NCBI GenBank assembly: GCA_001189495.1
Contig: CP012068.1
Location: forward strand, 186,001-250,000
Source of the DNA: Eubacterium sulci ATCC 35585
Lineage (GTDB): Bacteria; Bacillota; Clostridia; Peptostreptococcales; Anaerovoracaceae
Length of the DNA: 64,000 bases
Reading direction: 5' to 3'
In this document: positions 7,967-17,561 of the stretch, one piece after another
Position numbering within the stretch: position 1 is the first letter of the stretch
How the letters are laid out: each line of letters begins with the position of its first letter
Notes under the pieces: generated by a model
The model's database searches: none
The model's input: the letters and a program-made list of their open reading frames with translations, nothing else
What the model was told of the DNA's origin: nothing
Program-made: the position numbers and the translations under genes

Positions 7967-9337
7967 CTAGAATGTAAGTCCATGTGCAAGTGTGTAGAAT
8001 CTGAATGCGAATAGCACCGCTGATACCCACATAACTAATGGAACCTTCTTAGCGTTTCCTGTTAGAACCTTTAGGATTACCCATGCTAGCATTCCGAACA
8101 TGATTCCGTTAGCGATTGAGTATGTGAATGGCATCATGACTATTGCAAGGAAACCACCGAGTACGTCTGCGATGTCTCCGTCAAATGACATCTTCTTAAC
8201 TGTGCTCATCATCAAAAGTCCAACCCATACAAGAGCAGGAGTTGTTGCAAATCCTGGAATTGCTAGGAAGATTGGTGAGAAGAATAGAGCTATGATGAAG
8301 AGTACTGCAGCTGTAAGAGCTGTCATACCTGTACGTCCACCTACTGCAACACCTGCTGATGACTCAACATAGCTTGTTACTGTTGATGTACCTAGGCATG
8401 CACCTGCAACTGTACCAACAGCGTCTGCAAGAAGTGCGCCCTTAGCGTTTGGAAGCTTGCCATTCTCATCTAGGAGATCACCCTTTGATGCAACACCGAT
8501 AAGTGTTCCTACTGTATCAAAAATATCAACAAATAGGAATGAGAATACGATTGTAGCAAAGCTTACTATGTGCTGGCCAATCCATGCGAAGTCAAATGCG
8601 AATAGCTCAGGTGCCTTAGGGATGAAGCTGCTTCCCTCAAAGCTTGGATATAGTGAGAATGCACCTGCTTCTGGATTTACAACATACCAGCCTGCAGCCT
8701 GTGCAATCATGCCTAGAATCCATGTTCCAAGAATACCGATAAGAATGTCACCCTTAATCTTGAAGTGGTGCATTACTGCGATCATTAGAAGTCCAACAAG
8801 TGCTAGAATGAACTGAGGTGTGTTTACTGCACCAAGTTCAACGAGTGTTTCAGAGTTTGAAACTGTGATTCCAGCACCCTTTAGGCCGATGATTGTGATA
8901 AATAGACCTATACCTGCTGTAATTCCGTACTTGAGGCTTTCTGGGATATCGTTAACGAGCTTTTCTCTGAAGTTTGTCAGAGACAGAAGGATAAATGCAA
9001 TACCTTCAATTAATACTGCCGCTAGAGCAATTGTCCATGGGTTTTTAATTCCTGCTTCAGCCATCGGAATACAAACCGAATAAGCGAAGTATGCGTTTAG
9101 ACCCATTCCTGAAGCAAGTGCAACTGGATAGTTAGCAAAGAATGCCATGCATAGTGTTGCGAATGCGGCAGAAACTGCTGTAGCAGTAAAGATTCCTGCG
9201 CGGTCCATTCCAGCCGCTGAAAGAATGTTAGGGTTAACTGCCAAGATGTAAACCATTGACAGGAAGGTGGTAAAGCCGGCGATGACCTCAGTACGTGGAT
9301 CAGTGCCGTGTTCCTTCAATTTGAAAAGCTTTTCCAT
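7967..9337 (-). CDS. AzgA/PbuG-type purine (hypoxanthine/guanine/adenine) permease
   Basis: 456-residue NCS2-superfamily transporter of the AzgA branch, proton symporters for purine bases. The N-terminal signature HGTDPRTEVIAGFTTF, the MVYILAVNP segment and the ASGMGLNAYFAY helix are diagnostic; 12-14 membrane segments follow. ATG at 9337 has AAAGGAG upstream. Placement beside the phosphoribosyltransferase couples uptake and salvage. No purine riboswitch consensus was found in the 179-base upstream region, and a terminator plus new promoter separates it from the phosphoribosyltransferase. Confidence 0.9.
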   Translation of the reverse strand: MEKLFKLKEHGTDPRTEVIAGFTTFLSMVYILAVNPNILSAAGMDRAGIFTATAVSAAFATLCMAFFANYPVALASGMGLNAYFAYSVCIPMAEAGIKNPWTIALAAVLIEGIAFILLSLTNFREKLVNDIPESLKYGITAGIGLFITIIGLKGAGITVSNSETLVELGAVNTPQFILALVGLLMIAVMHHFKIKGDILIGILGTWILGMIAQAAGWYVVNPEAGAFSLYPSFEGSSFIPKAPELFAFDFAWIGQHIVSFATIVFSFLFVDIFDTVGTLIGVASKGDLLDENGKLPNAKGALLADAVGTVAGACLGTSTVTSYVESSAGVAVGGRTGMTALTAAVLFIIALFFSPIFLAIPGFATTPALVWVGLLMMSTVKKMSFDGDIADVLGGFLAIVMMPFTYSIANGIMFGMLAWVILKVLTGNAKKVPLVMWVSAVLFAFRFYTLAHGLTF

Positions 9338-9516
9338 AATTGATTGTTCTCCTTTAATACATCAACTTAATAGTTAAAATAAATACACTGTAATTATAAT
9401 GTAGTAAAGTTACAATTGACTATAAAAATAATTTCCTGAAATGCAAAAAAACAAATGTTTTGACACATTTTATTGAGATTTTGGCAAAAATACGAATATA
9501 TCAAAGTAGTTTTGCT

Positions 9517-10422
9517 CTAAATGTTCGTATTATCTTTCTCCGGAAGTTGAGCTAGGATAACGGCAATAAATATCACTATGCATCCGAGAATTTCATAGCC
9601 TGTCATTCTCTCGCCAAGAAGAATTGCACCAGAGATAACTGCAAACACAGACTCAAGGCTGAGAATTAAAGAAGCCGCTGTAGGCTCTGCATTCTTTTGG
9701 GCAACAACCTGAAGCGTATAGGCGATACCACAGGAGAATACACCAGCATAGATGATAGGGAACCAGCAGTCGAGAATCTGGTTTATATCAGGTGATTCAA
9801 ATATTAGCATCATGATGAAGCTAAGTCCTCCTGCAACAAAGAACTGCAAGCAGGATAGCTTGACACCATCACACTTAGGTGAGAAGTGATCGATTGCAAG
9901 AATATGGCATGAGAACAGTACCGCACAGAGCAAAACGAAGAGATCTCCCTTTTCTATTGTGAGTCCAACGCCCTTGCCTGCGATGGTCAAAAGGTAGAAT
10001 CCACATGCTCCAAGAAGCACGCAGAACCACACTAGAGGACGTACTCTCTTGCCGAGAAACATTCCTAAAATTGGAACTATCATTATATATAGCGCGGTTA
10101 TAAAGCCGGCCTTACCAGCATCGGCATCAAAGTACATGCCAAACTGCTGAAGATTTGAGGCAATCGCCAAAAATGTACCACAGACTATACCACCAAGTAT
10201 TAGTGGTTTCTTGTCTTTAGGCGCAGCTTCGTCTGCCTTGCTTTTGCCGACCCTTGATAGAATCAATATAACTGGGACTAGAGAAATTCCACCAACTAGT
10301 GTACGGATACCGTTATATGTAAACGGCTCCAGCGCCGTACCCGCCTTCTGGGCAACGAAGGACGAACCCCAGATCAGTGCTGTGACTAGCAATAGAATAT
10401 TGCTGATGATTCGTTTGTTCAT
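9517..10422 (-). CDS. EamA/DMT-family transporter
   Basis: Drug/metabolite transporter with ten predicted helices and duplicated EamA domains: first half from LLLVTALIWGSSFVAQKAG, second half ending in ILGCIVIFIAVILAQL. I place the start at ATG 10422 (301 residues, MNKRIISN...) because an AAAGGGA ribosome site precedes it; the longer open frame to 10503 would add 27 residues of non-membrane sequence with no ribosome site. Substrate unknown. It is divergent from the cobalamin operon, which may or may not be functionally relevant. Confidence 0.85.
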   Translation of the reverse strand: MNKRIISNILLLVTALIWGSSFVAQKAGTALEPFTYNGIRTLVGGISLVPVILILSRVGKSKADEAAPKDKKPLILGGIVCGTFLAIASNLQQFGMYFDADAGKAGFITALYIMIVPILGMFLGKRVRPLVWFCVLLGACGFYLLTIAGKGVGLTIEKGDLFVLLCAVLFSCHILAIDHFSPKCDGVKLSCLQFFVAGGLSFIMMLIFESPDINQILDCWFPIIYAGVFSCGIAYTLQVVAQKNAEPTAASLILSLESVFAVISGAILLGERMTGYEILGCIVIFIAVILAQLPEKDNTNI

Positions 10423-10587
10423 AAATAATTCCCTTTCATAATCAAAATAATAAATCGCTTTACCTTGTAAAAATATTATATATTTGAATCTTTGCTGAGG
10501 CAATAAGGCCTTCTTTTATTCAACACAAAGATATGATAAAATCATTGTATATTTTACAACGAATTTTTGAAAAATGAGGTCTAAGTA

Positions 10588-11736
10588 ATGAATAAATGGA
10601 TTTGCTCTGCAGACGAATCAAAGCTCAGAGAGCGCCTAGCAGAAATCAAGCCTCTAGATGAGCAGGCGATGAAGGATGCTAAGGTGAGACAGGATTATAG
10701 ACTCAAAGTTCCAACAAGCCTAGGAAGGCTTGAGGAGATGAGCATTAGGCTTGCGGGTATTACTGGGAAAGTCTACGGAAATATGGTAGATAATCAGGCT
10801 GTCGTTTTGATGTGCGCAGATAACGGTGTTGTCGAGGAAGGTGTGGCATCGGCTCCTCAGACTGTTACTTTGATGCAGACTATTAACTTCACAAAGCGTA
10901 TTACAGGTGTAGGTGCACAGGCCAAGTACTTTGGAATAGACATTTTAGATATAGATGTTGGCGTTAAACTTCCGATACCAGCTGACGTACTTGCAGATGA
11001 CATGCTAGTTGATGGAAAGATTCAGAGACTTGTCGTAGACAGAAGAATTGCTGATGGAAGCAGAAATCTAGCAAAGGAACCAGCTTTGACTAAAAAAGAA
11101 GCTATCGCTGCGATACTGACCGGAATCGAGGCTTCCGATGCGGTTTGTGAGGCCGGAAAGAATATCTACGGCGTCGGCGAAATGGGTATAGGAAACTCAA
11201 CAACTGCAGCCTGCATAATAAGCTCGTTTACAGGAATGAGTGCAGAGGAGGTTGTCGGAAGAGGCGGTGGACTGAACGATGAATCCCTGAGCAAAAAGTG
11301 TAAGATTGTTGCAGAGGCTGTATCAAAATATGATATGCCCGATCCTATAGAACGCGCAGCAGCTTTTGGTGGCTACGATATCTGTGCCATGGCAGGCGCC
11401 TTCCTAGGTGCAGCGATTAATAGAATTCCAGTTGTTGTGGACGGATATATTTCTATTGCGGCAGCGCTTCTTGCAGCTGAGATTGATCCTAGGGTTAAGG
11501 ATTTCATGTTCACATCGCATTTTTCGCAGGAACCAGGATATAAGGCAGCGGTGAAAAAGCTTGGAATTAGACCGATGTTTGACCTTGAGATGAAGCTCGG
11601 TGAGGCTAGCGGATGCCCTATAGCATTTAAGATTATGGAAGCGGCTTGTGCTGTTATGAATGAGATGAAGAGTCTAGATGAAGGACAGATAGATTCGGAA
11701 TATCTTGATGAGCTGAGAGAAAAGAGTTTGTTTTAA
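10588..11736 (+). CDS. cobT: Nicotinate-nucleotide:dimethylbenzimidazole phosphoribosyltransferase CobT
   Basis: Activates the lower-ligand base of cobalamin by transferring phosphoribosyl from nicotinate mononucleotide. 382 residues, slightly longer than the ~350 usual because of a head of about 30 residues. The diagnostic motifs are VLMCADNGVVEEGVASAP, GVGEMGIGNSTTAA and the catalytic RxGE-like segment MKLGEASGC near the C-terminus, preceded by FTSHFSQEPGY. First gene of cobT-cobU-cobS; it ends one base before cobU starts. No cobalamin riboswitch fits in the short upstream region. Confidence 0.92.
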   Translation: MNKWICSADESKLRERLAEIKPLDEQAMKDAKVRQDYRLKVPTSLGRLEEMSIRLAGITGKVYGNMVDNQAVVLMCADNGVVEEGVASAPQTVTLMQTINFTKRITGVGAQAKYFGIDILDIDVGVKLPIPADVLADDMLVDGKIQRLVVDRRIADGSRNLAKEPALTKKEAIAAILTGIEASDAVCEAGKNIYGVGEMGIGNSTTAACIISSFTGMSAEEVVGRGGGLNDESLSKKCKIVAEAVSKYDMPDPIERAAAFGGYDICAMAGAFLGAAINRIPVVVDGYISIAAALLAAEIDPRVKDFMFTSHFSQEPGYKAAVKKLGIRPMFDLEMKLGEASGCPIAFKIMEAACAVMNEMKSLDEGQIDSEYLDELREKSLF

Positions 11737-11737
11737 T

Positions 11738-12277
11738 ATGAATGTTTTTGTAAGCGGAGGCGCAAAGAATGGCAAGTCCTCCTTTGCTCAGAGATATGCG
11801 TTTGACATGGCAAAGGGGAAAAAGCTATACTATCTTGCCACCATGGTCGCAACGGACGATGAGGATGAGCTTAGAATCCAAAGGCATGTAGAAGACCGTG
11901 ACGGAATGGGCTTTATCACGGTTGAGAAGCCTATGAACATGTGTGAGCTCTTTGATGCACCATATAATTTAGATAGGGACGGAGTTTTCCTTCTGGACAG
12001 CGTTACAGCACAGCTTGCTAACGCGATGTTCTGGATGGGAGATTTTGATGAGCACGCGGCTGAGAAGGTTTCAGAGGACCTTTTGAGATTTGCTGAGCTT
12101 AGCGGCAATGTAGTTTTCGTTTCTGATTACATATATTCTGAGGCTAGAATTTTTGATGATTTTACGGAAAACTACAGGCGTGGGCTTGCTTTGATAGATA
12201 GGGCTTTAGCGAATAAATGCGAGCTTGTATGCGAGGTTATTTGTGGTAATGTCATCGCGCGCAAGGGTCATTTATAG
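11738..12277 (+). CDS. cobU: Adenosylcobinamide kinase/guanylyltransferase CobU
   Basis: 179-residue enzyme that phosphorylates adenosylcobinamide and then attaches GMP. The P-loop is GGAKNGKS (7-14) and the GMP-accepting histidine is in RIQRH (His50). The C-terminal third is less typical: the usual E-x-G-x-G-I-V-P segment is replaced by SDYIYSEARIFDDF. That canonical segment is present instead in the short CobU-like gene at 13120, so the two proteins may complement each other. Coupled to cobT (one base between stop and start). Confidence 0.85.
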   Translation: MNVFVSGGAKNGKSSFAQRYAFDMAKGKKLYYLATMVATDDEDELRIQRHVEDRDGMGFITVEKPMNMCELFDAPYNLDRDGVFLLDSVTAQLANAMFWMGDFDEHAAEKVSEDLLRFAELSGNVVFVSDYIYSEARIFDDFTENYRRGLALIDRALANKCELVCEVICGNVIARKGHL

Positions 12278-12303
12278 TTTTGAATTGATTTAGAGAGTAT
12301 GTT

Positions 12304-13095
12304 ATGAAGGATTTTGTTATTGGGTTTTTCATGGCTTGGGGTAATTTTTTAACCTTGCCTTGTCCGTACAAGAGATGGGATAGCGGACTTAAGAACATGA
12401 TGCTGGCCTTTCTACCTGGTGTAGGAATGGTTGCAGGTATTATCTGGTTTATCCTAGGATGTATTTTGCTAAGAATTGCAGTTTATCCACTGCTTTCAGC
12501 ACTGCTAATATGTTTTTTTATCTATGCGATATGTGGCTTTATGCATATGGATGGCTTTATGGATGTCAATGACGCGATTATGTCGCGCAGACCTTTGGAG
12601 GATAGACTTAGGATTCTCAAGGATTCGACGGTTGGAGCTTTTGCCGTTATAACTTTGGTATTCCTAGTTCTTGCTATGTATGTGGCGAGCTTTAGCTTTT
12701 TTATAAAGCCTATGGATATAAGTGGGCTCTTTCCTCTTTTGACAATTCCAGTTATTTCCCGTGGTACGGCAGGTGCTTGTGTGCTTAGTTTCAAGCCACT
12801 TACGACAAGCCAGTATCTAGAGGATCACGAAAAACCTAGAGATAAGTATATTAAGATGGTAGCCTTGATTACATGTGCCTACTTTTTGTTAATTCTCATC
12901 TTTGCAATCATCTTTGCAAGGCCAGAGGCTATAGCTAGACTTGTTGTTTCATCCCTTGGAACTTCATGTGTTACGCTTCTTTCTTGTCTTTATGCACGAC
13001 ATAACCTGGGCGGCATGAATGGCGATATCGCAGGATATAGCATCTGCATGGGTGAACTTGGCGGAATGATTTTGGCAGCGCTGATAATAGTGTAG
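12304..13095 (+). CDS. cobS: Adenosylcobinamide-GDP ribazoletransferase (cobalamin synthase) CobS
   Basis: 263-residue integral membrane enzyme that joins adenosylcobinamide-GDP to alpha-ribazole (phosphate). The family hallmark GFMHMDGFMDVNDAIMSRRPLEDRLRILKD-type cytosolic loop (conserved DGFMDxxDA-like motif near residue 81, and RxxxLxxLKDSTVGAFAV) is clear, and six or so hydrophobic helices surround it. It follows cobU by 26 bases. Together with cobT, cobU and the CobC-like phosphatase it forms the nucleotide-loop assembly branch; corrin-ring genes are absent, consistent with salvage of imported cobinamide. Confidence 0.92.
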   Translation: MKDFVIGFFMAWGNFLTLPCPYKRWDSGLKNMMLAFLPGVGMVAGIIWFILGCILLRIAVYPLLSALLICFFIYAICGFMHMDGFMDVNDAIMSRRPLEDRLRILKDSTVGAFAVITLVFLVLAMYVASFSFFIKPMDISGLFPLLTIPVISRGTAGACVLSFKPLTTSQYLEDHEKPRDKYIKMVALITCAYFLLILIFAIIFARPEAIARLVVSSLGTSCVTLLSCLYARHNLGGMNGDIAGYSICMGELGGMILAALIIV

Positions 13096-13119
13096 GAATG
13101 ATGAGCGAAAGGAGAGCCA

Positions 13120-13500
13120 ATGATTTTGATATATGCGGGAGCTTATCAGGGTAAGCTCGATTTTGCCAGAAAAAGCTTCGGAATCAAAGATGAGGATATT
13201 TGCTATTGCAATAGCGATATGGAGTCTATCGACTTTGGGAGAAAAGTCATCTACGGTTTGGAAAAATTTATATATGGGTATGAGAAGAGGGGGCAAAGCG
13301 CTGATGAATACATAAGGGCGCAGCTTCCTTTGATGAAGGATAAGATAATAATCTGTGAGGATATATCTCGTGGTCTTGTTCCTATGGACAAGCTTGAGAG
13401 AGCTTGGCGTGAGACGAACGGAAGGGTTGTCAATGCTGTAGCTGCAGAGGCTGACGAGGTATATACAGTTTTCTGCGGAATTGAAAGTAGGATAAAATAG
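13120..13500 (+). CDS. Short CobU-like protein with altered P-loop
   Basis: 126 residues, against about 180 for CobU. The N-terminus IYAGAYQGKLDFA lines up with the CobU P-loop region but the Ser/Thr after GK is Leu (Leu13), and the region that carries the GMP-accepting histidine is missing. The C-terminal half (CEDISRGLVPMDKLERAWRE, then ADEVYTVFCGIESRIK) matches the canonical CobU end closely. I infer a CobU paralogue that has lost kinase/transferase chemistry and may bind nucleotide, corrinoid or CobU itself. AAAGGAG ribosome site; the next gene begins immediately after its stop codon. Confidence 0.65.
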   Translation: MILIYAGAYQGKLDFARKSFGIKDEDICYCNSDMESIDFGRKVIYGLEKFIYGYEKRGQSADEYIRAQLPLMKDKIIICEDISRGLVPMDKLERAWRETNGRVVNAVAAEADEVYTVFCGIESRIK

Positions 13501-14160
13501 TTGGAATCTAAGATTTTGATCATAAGACATGGTATAACTGAGGGGAATAAGAAGAAGTGGTTCTACGGAGCGACGGATATAGGCCTCTGCGAAGAGGGCG
13601 TTGCAGAGCTTATTGAACAAAGGAATAGCGGTTTTTATCCTGATATTCCTGAGGGAGCGCAGTTCTTCACAACTGGTATGAAGCGCACAGAGGAGACTCT
13701 TGAGATTCTGTTTGGAGATGTTGAACACGGCAGAATCACGGATATGAAAGAGATGAACTTCGGAGACTACGAGTGCAGAGCCTTTGATTCTCTTAAGGAC
13801 GATGAGGTTTTCCTAGAGTGGGGATACGATCAGATTGGTGAGGTCAAGCTTCCAAACGGTGAATCCAGAAACGAATTTCATGAGAGAACAAGGCGAGGCG
13901 GTCAGTTTTTGATAGATGAACATGTTGCTAAGAATGTACCTATGACTGTGATGATATGTCACGGTGGTGTAATTTCTAGCTTTATGGATCATCTTTTCGG
14001 TGACGAAAGGTCTATGTGGGACTGGATGCCTGAGCCTGGATGTGGATACGAGATAATTTTTAAGGACGGTAAACCTGTGAGGTATGAGGCTATCGGAAGA
14101 ATTGGTGATAAGCTTCAGACGATGATAGATGAGTATGAGTCCGAGAATGGGGAAGAGTAA
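13501..14160 (+). CDS. Histidine phosphatase, CobC-like (alpha-ribazole phosphatase)
   Basis: 219-residue member of the histidine phosphatase (phosphoglycerate mutase-like) superfamily. The catalytic RHG triad is in LIIRHGITEGN (His10), a Glu lies in the KEMNFGDYE segment, and the second histidine in VMICHGGVIS. Position directly behind cobS and the CobU-like gene supports CobC, removing phosphate from alpha-ribazole-phosphate or adenosylcobalamin-phosphate. The start is TTG, exactly adjacent to the preceding stop, so translation is presumably coupled. The family is certain, the cobalamin role is inferred from context. Confidence 0.8.
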   Translation: MESKILIIRHGITEGNKKKWFYGATDIGLCEEGVAELIEQRNSGFYPDIPEGAQFFTTGMKRTEETLEILFGDVEHGRITDMKEMNFGDYECRAFDSLKDDEVFLEWGYDQIGEVKLPNGESRNEFHERTRRGGQFLIDEHVAKNVPMTVMICHGGVISSFMDHLFGDERSMWDWMPEPGCGYEIIFKDGKPVRYEAIGRIGDKLQTMIDEYESENGEE

Positions 14161-14175
14161 GGACAAGAGGTTGAT

Positions 14176-14970
14176 ATGGGTAAAAAAGAAAAGAAAAAAG
14201 CAGGGCTAGGAACATGGCTTTACAGACTCGTAATGCTTGCACTGCTTTGCGTTATGATTTTCAGTGGATATAAGGTTTTCACGATTTATATGGAATATCA
14301 CAAGGGCACAGTTGCCTACGATGATCTTGCAAAGATTGCTGGTGCTGGTGAATCAGCAGATAAGGAAGAAAAGGACCTCACAATCGACTGGGATGCTTTG
14401 ACAAAAATTAGCAAGAATGTCAAGGGATGGATCAGATCTAAGGGTACGGTTATCAACTATCCTATCATGCAGGGAAGTGACAACGATTACTATCTCTACC
14501 ACATCATGACAGGAGAGTACAGCCGTAAGGGTTCTATTTTCATCGATAGCAACAATAGGGATCCGTTCAATAGTTTTTTGACCATTGTTTACGGACACAG
14601 AATGCTTGACGATAGTATGTTCAATAGCCTCGGAAATTACTTTGAGGATGCGAAGTACTATAAGAAGCACAAAGTTATCGACATTTATACGCCTGAGAAG
14701 AACTATAAGCTTGAGATTTTCGGTGCAGCAAATGTAAATGCAACTAATGAGAGCATATATAATCTCAATATTGCAGAGGATGATGTATCAACTAAAGAAG
14801 CATACATCAATAATGTACTCAGCAAAAATGAACTCGCTGGCTACAAGGGAACCGTAGATGTAACGGCAAATGACAAGATAGTTATGCTAAGTACCTGTAC
14901 TTATGACCCAGGCGATGACAGAATTGTTGTATGGGGAAAACTTGTAGAAAAGACTCCTGAAAGCAAGTAA
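14176..14970 (+). CDS. srtB: Class B sortase
   Basis: 264-residue membrane-anchored transpeptidase that attaches surface proteins to peptidoglycan. Basic head, one helix at about 15-37, then the sortase barrel: catalytic His141 in YGHRM, Cys241 in LSTCTY and Arg249 in DDRIVVW. The extra helix between His and Cys and the TC-TYDPGDDR spacing mark class B. No NPQTN-like substrate gene was found in the window, so its client is elsewhere. It follows the CobC-like gene by 15 bases and may simply be co-transcribed; it ends at the terminator at 14996. Confidence 0.9.
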   Translation: MGKKEKKKAGLGTWLYRLVMLALLCVMIFSGYKVFTIYMEYHKGTVAYDDLAKIAGAGESADKEEKDLTIDWDALTKISKNVKGWIRSKGTVINYPIMQGSDNDYYLYHIMTGEYSRKGSIFIDSNNRDPFNSFLTIVYGHRMLDDSMFNSLGNYFEDAKYYKKHKVIDIYTPEKNYKLEIFGAANVNATNESIYNLNIAEDDVSTKEAYINNVLSKNELAGYKGTVDVTANDKIVMLSTCTYDPGDDRIVVWGKLVEKTPESK

Positions 14971-14995
14971 TCACGCCAAGATATATGGTAAATCA

Positions 14996-15024
14996 AAAGA
15001 CCGATTTTTAGAAATCGGTCTTTA
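14996..15024. terminator. Intrinsic terminator after srtB
   Basis: Perfect 12-bp stem AAAGACCGATTT / AAATCGGTCTTT with a 4-nt loop between convergent srtB and birA; weak T tract but usable in both directions. Confidence 0.75.
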
Positions 15025-15055
15025 TAGTTATCTTATTTTGTTGTAATTATAAGGC

Positions 15056-15090
15056 TTATAAGAATCGTCTATTTGCGATGTAACCTATAC
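15056..15090. repeat. 35-bp intergenic repeat, copy A
   Basis: TTATAAGAATCGTCTATT... matches 28 of 35 positions with the sequence at 39258-39292. Both copies lie just beyond the 3' end of a minus-strand gene and next to a terminator hairpin. Contains an AATCG/CGAT half-palindrome. Confidence 0.45.
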
Positions 15091-15129
15091 ATAGATTTAC
15101 GTTCTATAGCTTGCGAAGGATTTGCAAGA

Positions 15130-16098
15130 CTATTGCCTGATGGAAACTTCACCCGATGATAGGGTCTCAATTTCTCTCATTCTGACACCTTCCATGTACT
15201 CCACAACGAGCCCTCCCTTGTCGTCGATATCTAGGGCGCGTGCTTTGATGCGCTTGCCATCTGCGATTGTATGGACGTAGATGTCTTTGCCGAGTATGAA
15301 GCATTTTCTTCTGTACTCAGGAAGGAAGTTTGTGCTTGGGAATTCCTTAATCATGGCGAGAATATTATCAGCTACTGCACCAGCTAGTGTACTTCTCGAA
15401 AACGCACCGTTTTCGTCCGCTACGCTTCCTGCAATATCAGCAATTTCCTCAGGGAATTTACTTGGGAAACAGTTGATGCCAATTCCGATAATCAATTTAT
15501 CAATTCTGCCAGTCTCAAGATTGGTCTGAGCTTCTGTTAAGATTCCGCAAACCTTTTTGTTCTTATAGAAAATATCGTTGACCCATTTAATCTTAGGGTT
15601 TATATCACAAACATTCTCAAGTGCCTTGCAAACTGCTAGTGCAGATGCCATGGTTATGAAAGGTGATTTGTTTAAATCAAAGTTTGGTCTGAAGGCAACG
15701 GTCAGATAAATTCCGTTGTCTGACGGGGACATGAAGCTCCTTCCGAGTCTCCCCTTACCTGCAGTCTGGCAGTTTGCAACGATTACCTGTGGTACATCTG
15801 ATGATGGCAGGGAATGTGCAAAGTTGTTTGTTGAGTCAATCTCATCAAAAACCATGAGCTTGCAAGCCTCATTTATCTTGGAACCGATGGATTCCTCGGT
15901 TAGAATATCGATTTTCTCAAGTAGCTTATAGCCTTGGCTTGGTCTACTCAATATCTTGTAGCCTGACTTTTTGAGTGCAGAGGCAGCCTTGTTCACCGCA
16001 GCTCGAGAAACACCCAAGGTCTGGGCTAGGCATTCGCCTGAAACAAAGGAACCGTAGTTCTCGTCTAAAAATTTTAGAAGTTCTATCTTAGTAGACAT
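15130..16098 (-). CDS. birA: Biotin-protein ligase with DNA-binding domain, BirA
   Basis: Ligates biotin to acyl-carboxylase carrier domains and, through its N-terminal winged helix (residues 1-60, SVSRAAVNKAASALKKSGY-like recognition helix), can repress biotin genes. The catalytic part has the adenylate-binding GKGRLGRSF loop and KWVNDIFY motif; a C-terminal SH3-like cap follows. I choose ATG 16098 (322 residues) because GGAGGT precedes it at ideal distance; the open frame continues 16 codons further upstream with no ribosome site. No biotin biosynthesis genes are nearby. Confidence 0.92.
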   Translation of the reverse strand: MSTKIELLKFLDENYGSFVSGECLAQTLGVSRAAVNKAASALKKSGYKILSRPSQGYKLLEKIDILTEESIGSKINEACKLMVFDEIDSTNNFAHSLPSSDVPQVIVANCQTAGKGRLGRSFMSPSDNGIYLTVAFRPNFDLNKSPFITMASALAVCKALENVCDINPKIKWVNDIFYKNKKVCGILTEAQTNLETGRIDKLIIGIGINCFPSKFPEEIADIAGSVADENGAFSRSTLAGAVADNILAMIKEFPSTNFLPEYRRKCFILGKDIYVHTIADGKRIKARALDIDDKGGLVVEYMEGVRMREIETLSSGEVSIRQ

Positions 16099-16274
16099 GC
16101 TGACCTCCATACAAATAAGTTCAATTTGATTAAACCTATTATACAATGTTTTGAGCTTTTTGAAAACACATTGATTTTTAGGGCTATCTCCTTTATTTTT
16201 TCACATTTATATGATAAAATTATCGGGTAAATTGGGTAAATAGGCTCACTTTGAGATTTAGGGAGAAATAATAT

Positions 16275-17561
16275 ATGGAAAGTCACAGTATAACGTCGTC
16301 AGTCGTACAAATTTTAGTATTACTGCTCTGCTCCGCTTTCTTTTCAGCGACGGAAACGGCGTTTACTTCACTCAACAGAATAAGAATTAAGAATAAGGCT
16401 GACGCAGGTAACCCTAGAGCTAAGAGAGTTTTAGCTCTCGAGCAGAACTACGACAACCTGCTTTCGACGATATTGGTCGGAAACAACCTTGTAAATATCG
16501 CAAGTACAGCAGTAGCAACGGTTTTGTTTATAAACCTATATGGGCAGTACGGTGCTACGATTTCGACAATAGTTACAACGGTTATCGTTTTGACCTTCGG
16601 TGAAATCACTCCGAAGAGTCTTGCTAAGGAACATCCAGAGACCTTTGCTTCCTTTGCCGCACCGATTATAAACCTGCTGAGGATTATTCTCACGCCAATA
16701 AACTGGATATTTGCGCAGTGGAAAAAATTGCTCTCAGTAATTTTCAAGACTGAGGTTGTACCTAGCATAACAGAGGACGAACTCGTAACAATAGTTGACG
16801 AGGCCTTCGTTACAGGCGGTATCGACAAAGAGCAAAACGAGATGATCCAGAATGCAATAAGCTTTAGGGAACTCGAGGCTCAGGATATTTTGACACCACG
16901 TGTAAACATAGAGGCTGTCGAGGTTGAAACTCCTGAAGAAGAGGTTGATGAGATCTTCCGAAAGACAGGATTTTCAAGGCTTCCAGTCTACGAGGATGAG
17001 CTTGACCGAATAATAGGAGTACTCAATCAAAAGGATTTCCACAACTACGTATATAAGCGTGGTGCTAGCATAGCAAACCTAGTTAAGCCAGTAATTTACG
17101 TTGCGGGCTCGATGAAGGCGATAGATCTGCTAAGAAAGCTACAGGAAAACAAGTGCAGAATGGCAATCATCGTTGATGAATACGGTGGAACTGAGGGTAT
17201 AGTAACCTCTGAGGATATCATCGAGGAGCTTGTTGGTGAGATATACGACGAGAGCGACACGGTTGCGATGAGAGAGATAACCTTACAGCAGAACGGAAGC
17301 TACAGGGTGCTCGGATCAGCGAACTTTGAGAAGATGATGGACTACTTTGGCGAAGAAGCCGAGATAGATGCGACAACGGTAAACGGATGGGCTGCTATAC
17401 AGCTTGACAAGTTGCCACGCAGAGGGGACCGATTCGAATATGTGGTCGGCAAAAAGAAATTTAAAGCAATAGTAACAAAAGCAGATGATAGAAAGGCGCT
17501 AGAGCTCACGATTAGAGTCGAGAAACTCGATGAAGGCGCCGGAGAAGGGGAAAAGAAATGA
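16275..17561 (+). CDS. CNNM/CorC-type hemolysin-family membrane protein with CBS pair
   Basis: 428 residues: an N-terminal CNNM transmembrane domain (about 1-190, four hydrophobic segments, with [10 protein letters not shown]), two CBS domains (about 205-325; the second contains [19 protein letters not shown]) and a C-terminal CorC_HlyC domain (about 340-420). Proteins of this layout are implicated in magnesium/cobalt efflux; 'hemolysin' is a historical label. Start ATG follows GGGAGAAA. Its stop overlaps the secA start by four bases (ATGA), so the two are translationally coupled. Confidence 0.88.
   Translation: MESHSITSSVVQILVLLLCSAFFSATETAFTSLNRIRIKNKADAGNPRAKRVLALEQNYDNLLSTILVGNNLVNIASTAVATVLFINLYGQYGATISTIVTTVIVLTFGEITPKSLAKEHPETFASFAAPIINLLRIILTPINWIFAQWKKLLSVIFKTEVVPSITEDELVTIVDEAFVTGGIDKEQNEMIQNAISFRELEAQDILTPRVNIEAVEVETPEEEVDEIFRKTGFSRLPVYEDELDRIIGVLNQKDFHNYVYKRGASIANLVKPVIYVAGSMKAIDLLRKLQENKCRMAIIVDEYGGTEGIVTSEDIIEELVGEIYDESDTVAMREITLQQNGSYRVLGSANFEKMMDYFGEEAEIDATTVNGWAAIQLDKLPRRGDRFEYVVGKKKFKAIVTKADDRKALELTIRVEKLDEGAGEGEKK

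Noticed and set aside
9338-9516. Purine riboswitch before the purine permease
   Set aside because: No match to the conserved three-way-junction core; region is AT-rich without stable structure.
10423-10587. Cobalamin riboswitch before cobT
   Set aside because: Only 165 bases to the divergent gene and no B12-box or conserved helices seen.
12964-13728. 254-codon minus-strand open frame across cobS, the CobU-like gene and the phosphatase gene
   Set aside because: Antisense to three well-supported genes, no ribosome site, no recognisable domain; it is a shadow of their codon pattern.
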